The notes below the pieces were generated by a model. It did no database searches. It was not told the origin of the DNA and worked only from the letters and a program-made list of their open reading frames with translations. 34,313 bases of DNA from Bacteroidota bacterium (GTDB taxonomy: Bacteria; Bacteroidota; Bacteroidia; Bacteroidales; WCHB1-69). This document shows positions 8,001 to 16,510 of the stretch, one piece after another (positions within the stretch are counted from its first letter, which is position 1; the number at the start of each line of letters is the position of its first letter). The DNA lies in NCBI GenBank assembly GCA_023413895.1, contig JAEZOU010000031.1, forward strand, positions 1-34,313. The letters run 5' to 3'. The position numbers and the translations under genes were made by a program.

Positions 8001-8648
8001 ATGAAAAAGCTGATTTCTTTAATTCTTATTATTATCATTTGCACCACTACATACGCACAAAATAGCGTTGATACAGACCAAGGTGCGACTTCAATTTTGC
8101 GTAAAATGGCAACTCAATACAATGCCTATTCCTCAATGCAATTTAATTTTACAGTGAAAGTTGTTAAGGATAAAAAAACACTTGATACTTTCCAAGGAGA
8201 ACTCAAAGTTAAGAAAAATAAATACACTATGTTTTTAGAAGAACAAAAAGTGTATTGTGATGGTGTTAATCTTTGGAATTATCAAAAAGAGAGTAACGAA
8301 GTTTCGATTTTTTCCTTTGAAGAGGGTGATGAACCTATTTTTCATCCCAAAATCTTAATTAATTGGGAGAAGAATTTTAGAGCACAGTTTATTAGAGAAT
8401 TAGCGGAAAACAATAAGATGTTATATGTTGTTGATTTACTACCACTACAATCTCAATCTTACTACAAAATTAGAGCATATATCAACAAAAGTAACCATCA
8501 AATAGTGCGTTTTGAAATGTATGACAAGAACAATAGTATTTCAACTCTATCTGTCGATAAATTTGTTGTTAATAAGCCTATAGAAGACTCTCTATTTATC
8601 TTCAACGCAACACAATATCCCAATGTATTCATTAATGATATGCGCTAA
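8001..8648 (+). CDS. LolA-like outer-membrane lipoprotein carrier protein
   Basis: This 215-aa periplasmic protein has a Sec signal peptide (MKKLISLILI..., likely cleaved after Ala19 in TTYA-QN) and a single beta-rich domain resembling LolA. It contains the family-like stretches FQGELKVKKNKYTMF, YCDGVNLWNYQKESNEV and a late RFEMYDKNN segment. LolA carries lipoproteins from the inner to the outer membrane; Bacteroidota homologues are divergent, so the exact cargo is uncertain. Its TAA is immediately followed by the ATG of tamL with no gap. Coupling to an outer-membrane assembly lipoprotein supports a role in envelope biogenesis. Confidence 0.78.
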   Translation: MKKLISLILIIIICTTTYAQNSVDTDQGATSILRKMATQYNAYSSMQFNFTVKVVKDKKTLDTFQGELKVKKNKYTMFLEEQKVYCDGVNLWNYQKESNEVSIFSFEEGDEPIFHPKILINWEKNFRAQFIRELAENNKMLYVVDLLPLQSQSYYKIRAYINKSNHQIVRFEMYDKNNSISTLSVDKFVVNKPIEDSLFIFNATQYPNVFINDMR

Positions 8649-11033
8649 ATGAAATTTCTAATCTCTTTCTCAATTTTTTTGCTTCCTTTTCTCTTTTTTG
8701 CTTGTAGTTCCACCAAGAATCTCGGGGAAAATGAGTATATGCTGACCAAAAATAGTGTTGAGATTGTAGATTATAAAGGCGAAGAATTTGATAAATTGGA
8801 TAACTATGTGCGCCCGATTCCTAATAAGAAATTTATGGGGATTTTTCCCATAAAAACTGCGATTTATGGTCGTTTTCAACCTAAAGAACTTCGTGATGGT
8901 ACAATAAAAGACACTAAGTTTAACCAGTGGATGCGCAAAAAAGGGGAAGCTCCCGTATTGTACGATACGAATAATGTGGTTTATTCTATCAATCAGTTGA
9001 AGATGGCAATGTTTAAAAAGGGATATTACAATGCTACGGTTACTCCTATTGTAGAACGTAATCAGAAGAAGAAAGTACAGGTTTTGTATAGCTTGAATAT
9101 TGGTAACCCATATTATATCAGAGAGATAGAATATATTATAGATATCCAACAATACAAAAGAATTGTGCTGGGAGATACAGTAAATGCATTAGTGAAAGTG
9201 GGCGACCGCTACGACGAAGAGTTGTTATCGGAAGAACGAGAACGTATTATTGCTAATATCCGCAATCAAGGTTACTTTTATGTTTCGAACTCAATCATCA
9301 CTATTGAGATTGATTCTAATAATTCGCATAAATTTCTAACTGTTGATGGAAATCCTACGGTTTCTGTTTCTATTTTGCTTAATTTTAATGAGATTTCTGA
9401 TCCAGAAATCAAAAAGAAATTTGAATATAAGTATCATTTTAATAAGGTGTTTGTCTATACTAATTACGATGTTAGTTTTGAACGAGATATTGCTATTGAT
9501 TCTACGCGATTTTTTTCGGTACGTGATAAAAGTGATCCAACGGTTTACACTTTCTTGTCGCCATATACTGAACGCCGCTTCAATAAAAATAGAAAGTTAA
9601 TTAAAGACTTCAACTATAGAGTGATAGCCACTGCCATTCAAACTAAGAAAGGTGAACCTTATTCGCAACTTTCATACGACCTTTCTTATAAAAAGCTTCG
9701 TGCGTTGAAAAATTTTAGTATTATTAATATCAGTTTTGATGAAGATTTGAGTCAGATTGATACTATTAATAAGACAGGAGTATTGAATGCAGTTTATAAA
9801 TTGACCCGCAATAAGCAGCACGGGATCTCTGCCGTAGCTGAAGTTCGTAGCGATCGAAGTAATCTATCATTTACCTATACGAACAAAAATATCTTCAAAG
9901 GTGCAGAGTATATGAATATTAATGCCTACGGCGGAATTTATTATTATAATTGGTTGAATAGTAGATTAAAAGGAGGGACATACGACTACCTAACTTACGG
10001 AGAATTTGGAGGAAGTATCTCCTTTGATTTTCCAAGGTTGATATTTTTTAAGCGTATGCAAAAGGAAAATGCATTAAATTACAATACATCGTTGAAATTT
10101 GGTACAAGTTATTCACAGCTGTTTTCTCGTTTGATGTTGTTTGCAAATATGACTTATCGTTGGAGTCCAAGTTCATCTTTAAGCCATTCCATCTCTCCAA
10201 TTGACATTAATACCATTGATACGCGTGGTTCGCGGAATAGCTATATCATTGCAGAATATCCAGAATCTTATCAACGTAAATTTGCAAAATTCTTTCTTCT
10301 GAATTGTAACTATACGTTGAATTATACTCATCCCGTAAAAAATAAAAAAAATGATTTTCGAATCTCCTTATCTGCGGAATCGTCAGGTGCACTGCTTACA
10401 GGATTGAATAAGATAACTAATAAAGATGAGAAGTGGGAACTCTTTAATAATTATCAATATACAACCTACGAAAAGTTTGATATTACTCTTCGTTATAGTC
10501 ATAGTTTCAATCCCAAAAACATATTCCTTACACGTTTTAACTTTGGAGTCGCGGTTCCTTTTACACGCGGTAGTGTTATACCGTTTGAGAAAAGTTTCTT
10601 TGTAGGCGGCTCTAATAGTATGCGCGGTTGGACTTTCCGTTCCTTAGGTCCTGGTAGCTACTATGCAGAAAACTATTTTGAATGCTCTGGAGATATTAAA
10701 ATTGAATTAAATTTAGAATATCAAGGAACACTCTACAAAGCATTGAAGTATGCTATATTTACAGATGTGGGAAATATTTGGTTGTCATCTCAATACGAAG
10801 GAATGCCCAATGCTGAATTTCGCTTTAATAGATTCTACAAAGAGTTAGGATTCTGTGTGGGCGCAGGATTACGTATTGATCTCGGGTTCTTCATCATCAG
10901 GCTTGATTATGGCGTTCCTATTTACGACCCCTCTATTCCTGAAGGAAATCGTTGGATACAGAGAAGTTGGTTAGACAATAAATGGTGGAAATGGAGTCAA
11001 GGATTACAATTTGGAATTGGTCATGCTTTCTAA
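8649..11033 (+). CDS. tamL: TamL: Omp85/BamA-superfamily outer-membrane lipoprotein
   Basis: This 794-aa protein combines a lipoprotein signal (lipobox ending at Cys19, LFFAC) with POTRA-like repeats and a C-terminal Omp85 beta-barrel. The hallmark barrel loop-6 motif is present as SNSMRGW (Met658-Arg659-Gly660-Trp661). The chain ends GLQFGIGHAF with a terminal aromatic, typical of barrel proteins. A TamA-like barrel made as a lipoprotein is the Bacteroidota TamL variant; it assembles or inserts outer-membrane material, usually with a TamB partner, which is not in this window. It is translated directly after the LolA-like gene. Family assignment is secure; the TamL name rests on the lipobox and the phylum. 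Confidence 0.85.
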   Translation: MKFLISFSIFLLPFLFFACSSTKNLGENEYMLTKNSVEIVDYKGEEFDKLDNYVRPIPNKKFMGIFPIKTAIYGRFQPKELRDGTIKDTKFNQWMRKKGEAPVLYDTNNVVYSINQLKMAMFKKGYYNATVTPIVERNQKKKVQVLYSLNIGNPYYIREIEYIIDIQQYKRIVLGDTVNALVKVGDRYDEELLSEERERIIANIRNQGYFYVSNSIITIEIDSNNSHKFLTVDGNPTVSVSILLNFNEISDPEIKKKFEYKYHFNKVFVYTNYDVSFERDIAIDSTRFFSVRDKSDPTVYTFLSPYTERRFNKNRKLIKDFNYRVIATAIQTKKGEPYSQLSYDLSYKKLRALKNFSIINISFDEDLSQIDTINKTGVLNAVYKLTRNKQHGISAVAEVRSDRSNLSFTYTNKNIFKGAEYMNINAYGGIYYYNWLNSRLKGGTYDYLTYGEFGGSISFDFPRLIFFKRMQKENALNYNTSLKFGTSYSQLFSRLMLFANMTYRWSPSSSLSHSISPIDINTIDTRGSRNSYIIAEYPESYQRKFAKFFLLNCNYTLNYTHPVKNKKNDFRISLSAESSGALLTGLNKITNKDEKWELFNNYQYTTYEKFDITLRYSHSFNPKNIFLTRFNFGVAVPFTRGSVIPFEKSFFVGGSNSMRGWTFRSLGPGSYYAENYFECSGDIKIELNLEYQGTLYKALKYAIFTDVGNIWLSSQYEGMPNAEFRFNRFYKELGFCVGAGLRIDLGFFIIRLDYGVPIYDPSIPEGNRWIQRSWLDNKWWKWSQGLQFGIGHAF

Positions 11034-12444
11034 GTCAACTTTTGTACAATTGTTTTCACAAGAAATACCTCACCAATTGACTAATGGGCAGCGTGAGGCA
11101 ATAATGCATATCACGGAGTTTTTATATCGTCGCGACCCAGCACAACTCTTTGTTTTAAAAGGATATGCCGGAACGGGAAAGACTACATTAGTGAGTGCTT
11201 TGGTGCGTACATTTCATCGTTTACAAAAGAAAACGGTACTTTTAGCCCCCACTGGCCGAGCTGCAAAAGTATTTGCTGCTTATTCAGGATCTAAGGCCTT
11301 TACATTGCATAAACATCTTTATAATCTTGTTCAAAATGAAGAAGGTACACATATTTCGCGAAAACGAAATAAAAATCACCATACGCTTTTTATCGTTGAT
11401 GAAGTTTCGATGATACCTATAGGTGCCAATGGCGAGAATTGGGGCGATCGAGATCTTTTAGCGGATCTTATTGATTATGTTTTTGAAGGTGAGGGAAACA
11501 AACTTCTTTTTATTGGTGATGACGCACAGTTGCCCCCAGTATTTTCGGAAGAGAGTCCTGCTTTAGAACTCGATTATCTTCGCTCCTCCTTTTCATTAAA
11601 TGCTGAGAGCTACCAACTTACAGAAGTAGTTCGCCAAACACATGATTCAGGAATTCTATTTAATGCCACAGCTTTACGAACAAAAATAGAGCAAAATGAT
11701 TATTCGCTTCCTCTATTTTGGGAAACAGATTTTCCTGATTTTCATCGACTTTCTAGTATTGATTTGGAGGATAAGATTAATGAACTCTATAGCCGTCAAG
11801 AGCCAGAAGAAACAGTTATTATTACGCGCTCCAATAAACGTGCTAATATATTCAATCAAGAGATTAGAAATAGAGTGTTTTTTCGAGATAATGAGATTGC
11901 CTCAGGTGATTTTTTGATGATTGTAAAAAATAACTATAATTGGGTGGAGAAAAACTCCTCGATAGGATTTTTAGCTAATGGTGAGCTGATAGAAGTGCTT
12001 GCTGTTAGAAAACGTGAAGAACTATATGGATTTCATTTTGCTGATGTTTCGGTTCGCTTTTGTGATTATCCAGACTATTCGGAGATGGAGATTAAAATTT
12101 TATTAGAAACCCTAGGCAGCGAAGGTGCTGCATTGTCGAAAGATCAGCAACGACAATTGTATATGGAAGTTGCTAGAGATTACGAGGATATTGCAGATAA
12201 AAGAATTCGCGCACTGAAAATGCGGGGAAATCCCTACCTTAATGCTGTGCAAGTAAAGTTTGCGTATGCGCTTACTTGTCACAAAACGCAAGGCGGCCAA
12301 TGGGCAAATACCTGTATAGACTTAAACTATTTTTCAGAAGACCAACTGAATAAGGAGACTTTTCGTTGGCTTTATACTGCGCTGACGAGAACCACGGAAC
12401 AGGTTTATCTAATTAACTTTCCTGATCAATTTTTTGAAAAATAA
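11023..12444 (+). CDS. RecD-like superfamily 1 DNA helicase
   Basis: This is a 473-aa ATP-dependent helicase of the RecD/Dda type (superfamily 1B). Walker A is GYAGTGKTT at 47-55, Walker B is FIVDEVSM with Asp126-Glu127, motif III is FIGDDAQLPPV, and the C-terminal UvrD-like domain has LTCHKTQGGQW and YTALTRTTEQVY. It lacks the long N-terminal region of RecD2, so it is a short single-subunit form. I chose the ATG at 11023, which overlaps tamL by 11 bp. A TTG four codons earlier (11011) is a weaker option. It probably acts in repair or replication; the link to tamL and msrA is only shared transcription. Confidence 0.9.
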   Translation: MLSKSTFVQLFSQEIPHQLTNGQREAIMHITEFLYRRDPAQLFVLKGYAGTGKTTLVSALVRTFHRLQKKTVLLAPTGRAAKVFAAYSGSKAFTLHKHLYNLVQNEEGTHISRKRNKNHHTLFIVDEVSMIPIGANGENWGDRDLLADLIDYVFEGEGNKLLFIGDDAQLPPVFSEESPALELDYLRSSFSLNAESYQLTEVVRQTHDSGILFNATALRTKIEQNDYSLPLFWETDFPDFHRLSSIDLEDKINELYSRQEPEETVIITRSNKRANIFNQEIRNRVFFRDNEIASGDFLMIVKNNYNWVEKNSSIGFLANGELIEVLAVRKREELYGFHFADVSVRFCDYPDYSEMEIKILLETLGSEGAALSKDQQRQLYMEVARDYEDIADKRIRALKMRGNPYLNAVQVKFAYALTCHKTQGGQWANTCIDLNYFSEDQLNKETFRWLYTALTRTTEQVYLINFPDQFFEK

Positions 12445-12450
12445 ATACGA

Positions 12451-12969
12451 ATGAAACAGATATATTTAGCAGGCGGTTGCTTTTGGGGTACGCAACATTT
12501 TTTCAAACAAATTAATGGCGTTACGAATACAGAAGTTGGATATGCCAATGGTAATCTCCCTTTTCCTACCTACGAACAGGTTTATACCGACCAAACAGGT
12601 TATGCTGAAACCGTTCTTATTGAGTATGATCCAACTCAAATCACGTTAGAAGAAATTCTGAATCTTTATTTTCTCACCATCGATCCAACATCATTAAATA
12701 GACAAGGTGGTGACGTTGGAACTCGTTATAGGACAGGAATTTATTTTACTGATGAAGCTGATTTGTCTTTGATTCAAGAAGTTTATCACTGCATTGAGCA
12801 GAAGGTGGGTGAGCCTTTGGTTGTGGAACTATTGCCTTTGCAAAATTTTTATCCGGCCGAACTCTACCATCAAGATTATTTGGATAAAAATCCTGAAGGT
12901 TATTGCCATATTCCCCACGAGTTGATAGATTTTGTAAAGAAGTGTAAGGGTAGGGAGGAGAGTAATTAG
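12451..12969 (+). CDS. msrA: Peptide-methionine (S)-S-oxide reductase
   Basis: MsrA repairs the S-form of methionine sulfoxide in proteins. The 172-aa chain has the catalytic GGCFWG motif with Cys10 as nucleophile, then GYANGN, the substrate-pocket segment GDVGTRYRTGIYF and YHQDYLDKNPEGYCHI. Cys152 and Cys165 near the C-terminus are candidate resolving cysteines. No MsrB domain is fused. It starts 6 bp after the helicase stop, so it probably shares that transcript. Its oxidative-repair role fits the superoxide reductase gene at 25031. Confidence 0.95.
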   Translation: MKQIYLAGGCFWGTQHFFKQINGVTNTEVGYANGNLPFPTYEQVYTDQTGYAETVLIEYDPTQITLEEILNLYFLTIDPTSLNRQGGDVGTRYRTGIYFTDEADLSLIQEVYHCIEQKVGEPLVVELLPLQNFYPAELYHQDYLDKNPEGYCHIPHELIDFVKKCKGREESN

Positions 12970-13465
12970 TGTTATTGAACTGTGGATGATGGATAAACAT
13001 ATTTTTCGTAAGTTATTCCAACAACTTTATTCAGGAGTTTTTATATTTGTTTACATCAATTTTTATTAGGTAAAAATTCACGATATTTTACCGCAAGCTT
13101 CCATTCAAAGGACACTTCGTTTAGTTTATTGTTAAGATTTTTGATAGTGGAACTTTGCTATTGATCTGTTCAAGTTTTTAAGCTAGATAAGTCTATTGCC
13201 GATGTAAAATAACTCCAATGCAAGTGCCCTAAGAGGAGAGTCTGCACTAATTACTTGTTCTCGTAAATTTTTCGGATAGTGAGAATTGTCAACTTTAAGA
13301 TAATCCACTTTGTCGTTAAAGATAGTCCGGTACAAATATGGTACAAAATTCCCGACATTTCTTCGGGCACATCTAGTTCCCCAAAAAAGAAAAAGTGTGA
13401 TACAACTTTGTCCATTGTACCTCACAATTGCTTGGTTTTCCTGACACATCCAGTCCGGAAAGCAA
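12970..13465. other. Long gene-poor spacer between msrA and dnaK, with a possible coding relic
   Basis: This AT-rich gap separates the convergent msrA and dnaK units. On the minus strand an 88-residue frame (13183-13449) ends in a protein-like stretch (NLREQVISADSPLRALALEL). Its first half is Cys/Trp-rich and unconvincing, and it lies just past the dnaK terminator with no promoter I can see. It may be the remnant of a lost gene. I find no RNA gene, no repeat and no clear terminator for msrA. Confidence 0.3.
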
Positions 13466-13506
13466 TAAAAAACGGGTGCTGAAATCTATCCAGTACCCGT
13501 TTTTTA
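13466..13506. terminator. Terminator downstream of dnaK
   Basis: A perfect 12-bp inverted repeat (taaaaaacgggt / acccgtttttta) has a 17-nt loop and is flanked by A- and T-runs, 20 bp past the dnaK stop on the minus strand. It would also work for plus-strand transcripts coming from msrA. Confidence 0.75.
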
Positions 13507-13525
13507 TTTAGTGTATTTCAGTGTT

Positions 13526-15457
13526 TTATTTCACTTCTTCGAAGTCAACATCTTGTACTTCTTGGTTATTACCTTTGGAAGCACCGCCTTGAGGACCTTG
13601 TGCGCCAGCACCAGGATTTGCACCTGTAAATGGGTCTTGCGCTTGTGCTCCGCCACCATTAGCAGCATACATCTTTTGTGATGCAGCTTGCCATGCAGCT
13701 TGGAGTTCGTTGGTGGCAGCATCCATACCTGCAAAGTCTTTGGCATCGTGTGCTGTCTTGAGTTTTGCTGCAGCAGCTTCGATTTGTGCTTTGTCTTCAG
13801 CAGGAACTTTGTCACCAAACTCTTTGAGTTGTTTTTCAGTGTTAAATACTAATGAGTCAGCCGCGTTTAGTTTGTCAATTTCTTCTTTGGCTTTCTTGTC
13901 AGCGTCAGCGTTAGCTTCTGCTTCAGCTTTCATTCTCTTGATTTCGTCATCACTTAAACCTGAAGAGGCTTCAATTCTGATTTTTTGCTCTTTACCGCTC
14001 GCTTTATCTTTTGCTGTAACATTCAAAATACCATTAGAGTCAATATCGAAGGTAACTTCAATTTGAGGAACGCCTCGCATAGCAGCAGGAATTCCGTCTA
14101 AGTGGAAACGACCGATACTCTTGTTTTGTGCTGCCATAGGACGTTCACCTTGGAGTACGTGAATTTCTACTGAGGTTTGATTGTCAGCGGCAGTAGTAAA
14201 GGTTTCAGTTTTGCGAGTAGGGATTGTTGTGTTAGATTCAATTAATTTGGTCATTACACCACCAAGGGTTTCCAAACCTAATGAAAGAGGTGTAACATCC
14301 AAAAGAAGAATATCTTTTACATCACCACTCAACACACCACCTTGGATTGCAGCACCAACAGCAACTACTTCGTCAGGATTAACGCCTTTTGAAGGAGCTT
14401 TTCCGAAGAAATCTTCTACAACTTTTTGGATAGCAGGAATACGGGTTGAACCTCCAACGAGAATTACTTCGTCGATGTCGCTTGTTGTGTAACCTGCGTC
14501 TGATAATGCTTTTTTACAAGGAGCAATAGTAGCACGAATCAAGTCGTCGCAAAGTTGTTCAAATTGTGCGCGAGAAAGGGTGCGTACTAAGTGTTGTGGA
14601 ATGCCGTCAATTGGCATAATGTAAGGAAGATTGATTTCGGTAGAGTTTGAACTTGAAAGTTCGATTTTTGCTTTTTCTGCAGCTTCTTTTAAACGTTGTA
14701 ATGCCATTGCGTCTTTACGGAGATCAACGTTGAAATCTTTCATAAACTCAGCTGCTAACCAATCGATAATTTTGTGGTCAAAGTCATCACCACCTAAGTG
14801 TGTATCACCATTTGTAGATTTTACTTCAAAAACGCCATCCCCCAATTCAAGGATTGAGATATCGAAGGTACCACCTCCTAAGTCGAAAACAGCGACTTTT
14901 GAATCACTTTTCTTTTTGTCTAGTCCGTATGCCAAAGCGGCAGCGGTAGGCTCGTTAATGATACGTTTTACCGTAAGACCAGCAATTTCGCCAGCTTCTT
15001 TAGTAGCCTGGCGTTGTGAGTCGCTAAAGTATGCAGGAACAGTGATCACAGCTTCAGTAACTTCTTGTCCCAAATAGTCTTCTGCAGTTTTTTTCATTTT
15101 TTGAAGCACCATTGCAGAGATCTCTTGTGGAGTATAAGCGCGGTCGTCAATTTTTACGGCTGGCATATTGTTACCTGTTCTTTCTACTTTATAAGGAACT
15201 CTTTCGCATTCTTTGGTTACGCGATCGAATGTTTCACCCATAAATCTCTTGATAGAGAAGATGGTTTTGTATGGATTGGTGATTGCCTGACGTTTTGCTG
15301 GGTCACCCACTTTACGTTCATTATCACCTACAAATGCTACGATTGAGGGAGTTGTTCTTCTTCCTTCGCTGTTGGGGATTACTACAGGGTCGCTACCTTC
15401 CATTACTGCAACACAAGAGTTTGTTGTTCCCAAGTCAATTCCAATAATTTTTCCCAT
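13526..15457 (-). CDS. dnaK: Hsp70 chaperone DnaK
   Basis: This is full-length DnaK, 643 aa. The nucleotide-binding domain opens IIGIDLGTTNSCVAVMEG. The phosphate-2 motif DLGGGTFD is at 192-199, and ILVGGSTRIPAIQ follows. The substrate-binding domain includes DVTPLSLGLETLGGVMT, and the chain ends in the conserved acidic tail EVQDVDFEEVK after a Gly/Gln-rich linker. It folds proteins in the cytoplasm with DnaJ and GrpE, neither of which is nearby, so dnaK stands alone here. It lies between its own terminator (13466-13506) and that of atpG (15542-15582), which makes it monocistronic. I see no CIRCE element or exact TAnnTTTG box in its 80-bp upstream region. Confidence 0.98.
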   Translation of the reverse strand: MGKIIGIDLGTTNSCVAVMEGSDPVVIPNSEGRRTTPSIVAFVGDNERKVGDPAKRQAITNPYKTIFSIKRFMGETFDRVTKECERVPYKVERTGNNMPAVKIDDRAYTPQEISAMVLQKMKKTAEDYLGQEVTEAVITVPAYFSDSQRQATKEAGEIAGLTVKRIINEPTAAALAYGLDKKKSDSKVAVFDLGGGTFDISILELGDGVFEVKSTNGDTHLGGDDFDHKIIDWLAAEFMKDFNVDLRKDAMALQRLKEAAEKAKIELSSSNSTEINLPYIMPIDGIPQHLVRTLSRAQFEQLCDDLIRATIAPCKKALSDAGYTTSDIDEVILVGGSTRIPAIQKVVEDFFGKAPSKGVNPDEVVAVGAAIQGGVLSGDVKDILLLDVTPLSLGLETLGGVMTKLIESNTTIPTRKTETFTTAADNQTSVEIHVLQGERPMAAQNKSIGRFHLDGIPAAMRGVPQIEVTFDIDSNGILNVTAKDKASGKEQKIRIEASSGLSDDEIKRMKAEAEANADADKKAKEEIDKLNAADSLVFNTEKQLKEFGDKVPAEDKAQIEAAAAKLKTAHDAKDFAGMDAATNELQAAWQAASQKMYAANGGGAQAQDPFTGANPGAGAQGPQGGASKGNNQEVQDVDFEEVK

Positions 15458-15541
15458 AATTGTTTTTTTTTGTTGTTATTATTTATTGATTCTTATTAGC
15501 ACAATTTAAAATGCAGGCCCTATATAGCAATCTTTATGCCA

Positions 15542-15582
15542 AAAAGGAGAAAAAGAGTTTTTCTTCCTCTTTTTCTCCTTTT
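15542..15582 (-). terminator. Terminator of the atpHAG unit
   Basis: A perfect 16-bp inverted repeat (aaaaggagaaaaagag and its complement) with a 9-nt loop lies about 35 bp past the atpG stop and just upstream of dnaK. It separates the ATP synthase transcript from the dnaK promoter region. Confidence 0.8.
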
Positions 15583-15615
15583 AAATGTCACGATATGACA
15601 AATTGTCACATTATG

Positions 15616-16494
15616 TTAATTGTTCATTGCATTGGCACCACTTACAATTTCGTTCAACTCATTGGTAATGGCAGCCTGACGTGCATTGTTATACTTCAGT
15701 TTCAACTCCTTAAGGATTTCAGTTGCATTGTCAGTTGCTTTTGCCATAGATGTCATACGAGCACCATGTTCAGAAGCGATAGAGTCGATTAATGTTTTAT
15801 ATAACTGTAGTTTTAGAATCTTTGGAATAAGTTCAGATACTAACTCTTCGCGTGAAGGTTCAAATATGTAGTCAATATTGGTAGCATTTTCTTTTTGTGC
15901 AGTAAGATTCTCTACAGGAAGGTAGTTCTCAGATTGAACATATTGGGTAGCAGCATTTTGGAATCGGTTGTAGATAACTTCTACTTTATCTACCTCTCTA
16001 TTAATATATTGTTTCATCAGTTTTTCTGCCAAATCACTGATAACAATAAATTGAGAAGTTTCAATTACCTCTTCATTTACTGATATAACATTATATTTTT
16101 TAGAAAGTTGTTCTGCTGCTTTTTTACCTAAACAAATAAGTTGAAGGTTACCCTCTTGGTTTTGTTTTGCGTAGCGATTTTCAACCACACGGATTACCTC
16201 TTTTACTATATTTGAGTTGAAACCACCGCACAAGCCTCTATTGGAGGAGATTACTACAAGCACAACTTTTTCAATATTTCGAGTTTTGAGTAGTGGCATC
16301 TCTGCACTATTTTCCAATGATGAGGATAGATTGGAAAGGATTTCATTGAGTTTGTTAGAATAGGGGCGTAAGCCGATGATGGCATTTTGTGCGCGGCGTA
16401 GTTTTGCTGCTGACACTAACTTCATCGCACTAGTAATCTTCTGTGTAGATTGGACAGAAGCTATTCTTACCCTAATTTCTTTTAAGTTTCCCAT
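15616..16494 (-). CDS. atpG: F1 ATP synthase subunit gamma
   Basis: This is the 292-aa central rotor subunit of F1. The N-terminal helix is typical (TQKITSAMKLVSAAKLRRAQ). The middle contains VVISSNRGLCGGFN, and the C-terminal helix includes EHGARMTSMAKATDNA followed by LKLKYNNARQAAITNEL, the family signature. It is the last gene of the atpH-atpA-atpG run, 16 bp behind atpA. No start ambiguity arises, since ATG at 16494 gives the usual MGNLKEIRVR opening. Confidence 0.96.
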   Translation of the reverse strand: MGNLKEIRVRIASVQSTQKITSAMKLVSAAKLRRAQNAIIGLRPYSNKLNEILSNLSSSLENSAEMPLLKTRNIEKVVLVVISSNRGLCGGFNSNIVKEVIRVVENRYAKQNQEGNLQLICLGKKAAEQLSKKYNVISVNEEVIETSQFIVISDLAEKLMKQYINREVDKVEVIYNRFQNAATQYVQSENYLPVENLTAQKENATNIDYIFEPSREELVSELIPKILKLQLYKTLIDSIASEHGARMTSMAKATDNATEILKELKLKYNNARQAAITNELNEIVSGANAMNN

Positions 16495-16510
16495 AGTTTT
16501 TTATCTGAGA

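Noticed and set aside
13183..13449. 88-aa minus-strand frame as a real gene
   Set aside because: First half is unconvincing, no promoter, and no recognised family. Its later part is protein-like, so it is noted only as a possible relic.
15586..15609. Palindrome tgtca-cgata-tgaca near the end of atpG as an operator
   Set aside because: It lies in the 3' region between atpG and its terminator, more than 100 bp from the dnaK start; a five-base arm is easily chance.
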